Shown here one piece after another: positions 63,419 to 64,000 of a DNA stretch of 64,000 bases. How positions within the stretch are numbered: the stretch's first letter is position 1; each line of letters begins with the position of its first letter. Under the pieces are notes generated by a model. The model saw only the letters and a program-made list of their open reading frames with translations, ran no database searches and was not told where the DNA came from. Origin of the DNA: Polyangium spumosum. GTDB lineage: Bacteria > Myxococcota_A > Polyangia > Polyangiales > Polyangiaceae. The stretch is taken from NCBI RefSeq assembly GCF_009649845.1, contig NZ_WJIE01000006.1:1-64000 (forward strand), written 5' to 3'. Made by a program: the position numbers and the translations under genes.

Positions 63419-64000
63419 ATGACGAAACTCGGTGAACAGGTCCAGAATCAGCTCCGCGTGAGCGACAAGGTCGTCGCCTCCGCGCGCACGCACGCCGAAC
63501 CCGTCTCCACGATCCTCGCCGAGCAGGCGCAGAAGGTCCAAGGGCCCCTGACGAAGGCCACGAAATCGGCGTACCTTGCGGTCTTCAGCGCGATGGGCGA
63601 CGGCCTCGCGCGGGCGGCCACGGAGCTCGGCAAGGCCGAGGAGGACCTCGCGGCGGAGCGGGCCGACGACGGCCCCGTGCGCACCTCGCGCGACGGCGCG
63701 GCGACGGCGCTCGCGGCGCTGCTCGGGCTCTTGCGCCGGACGATCGAGGACCACATGGGTGAGAAGGCGGTCACGACGTACGGGCTCTCGACCGAATCGC
63801 CGCGCGTGCCGGCGAAGCTCTTGCAATACGCGAAGACGGTGGCGCGGCTGCTCGGCGAGCACCCGGCCGTCGTGACCTCGCCGCTCGGCTCGACGTTCGA
63901 CACGAGCGCGGCGCTGCAATCGGTCGTGAACCAATGCAATCAGCTCGAGGCGGCCGTGGGGGACGACGACCGCGAGGCGCGGGAGCTCGAGACGGCGTTC
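63419..64000 (+). CDS. Hypothetical helical protein (truncated by window edge)
   Basis: The first 194 codons of a gene that runs off the right edge, starting MTKLGEQVQNQLRVSDKVVA after a strong GGAGGG ribosome-binding site. The visible part is helical and rich in Ala, Glu, Thr and Leu (LAEQAQKVQGPLTKATKSAY, GDGLARAATELGKAEEDLAA, LLGLLRRTIEDHMGEKAVTT). There is no signal peptide, TM helix or recognisable domain. It is divergent from the HEAT/AKR gene and has its own promoter. I do not recognise the family. Confidence 0.75.
   Translation, partial: MTKLGEQVQNQLRVSDKVVASARTHAEPVSTILAEQAQKVQGPLTKATKSAYLAVFSAMGDGLARAATELGKAEEDLAAERADDGPVRTSRDGAATALAALLGLLRRTIEDHMGEKAVTTYGLSTESPRVPAKLLQYAKTVARLLGEHPAVVTSPLGSTFDTSAALQSVVNQCNQLEAAVGDDDREARELETAF

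Overview
The window is about 70% GC, densely packed, and rich in glycine/cysteine-rich lipoproteins, Ser/Thr protein kinases, FHA proteins, WD40 and FG-GAP propellers and two-component proteins. It also carries a retron-type reverse transcriptase (RT) of myxobacterial size. Together these point to a large-genome myxobacterium, most likely Polyangiales/Sorangiineae. This is inferred from gene content; there is no rRNA gene to confirm it.

Left part (1-19.3 kb): a truncated Tat-exported lipoprotein, a two-component pair overlapping by 4 bp, a Ro60/TROVE RNA-binding protein preceded by a possible small structured RNA, a Cys-rich lipoprotein, a YfbK-type VWA lipoprotein, a phospholipase D-like lipoprotein, a small frameshifted lipoprotein gene, an ABC-F ATPase, a kinase-receiver-cyclase fusion, a DUF362 protein, tRNA-Leu(CAA), a DciA/DUF721-like protein, two tandem FHA paralogues and purD.

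Middle (19.4-44 kb): the 4.5S SRP RNA, a TerC membrane protein with a co-transcribed lipoprotein, a DUF4360 secreted protein, phosphoenolpyruvate carboxylase, a coiled-coil membrane protein, a sterol desaturase-family hydroxylase, a kinase with a C-terminal WD40 propeller, an NfeD-FloA membrane microdomain operon, a SIMPL lipoprotein, a double-module hybrid histidine kinase, an FG-GAP lipoprotein, a NYN-LOTUS protein and a carotenoid oxygenase.

Right part (44-64 kb): a protein with the signature pattern of alkyladenine DNA glycosylases, a PAS-STAS sensor, a cupredoxin lipoprotein with a long GGMGGT array, a DUF4215 lipoprotein, a beta-propeller/dihaem cytochrome c lipoprotein, and an FGE-sulfatase-domain lipoprotein. 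A long minus-strand run then follows: Rpn-type nuclease, retron-type RT, three-TM protein, class V aminotransferase, Tat-exported FAD amine oxidoreductase, aldo-keto reductase. Upstream of the Rpn gene (60.0-60.4 kb) lie two copies of a structured element whose helices are kept by compensatory changes. A HEAT-repeat/aldo-keto-reductase fusion lacking usual catalytic residues and a truncated gene close the window.

The most interesting region is 56.7-60.4 kb. It has a retron RT with no room for msr-msd directly upstream, a small membrane protein 17 bp downstream, an Rpn nuclease upstream, and two covarying structured elements closed by long inverted repeats. Whether these form one system is inference.

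Several genes share a promoter form: TTGnCG-like -35, 17-18 bp spacer, TAnnnT-like -10, with the start codon often only 8-13 nt beyond.
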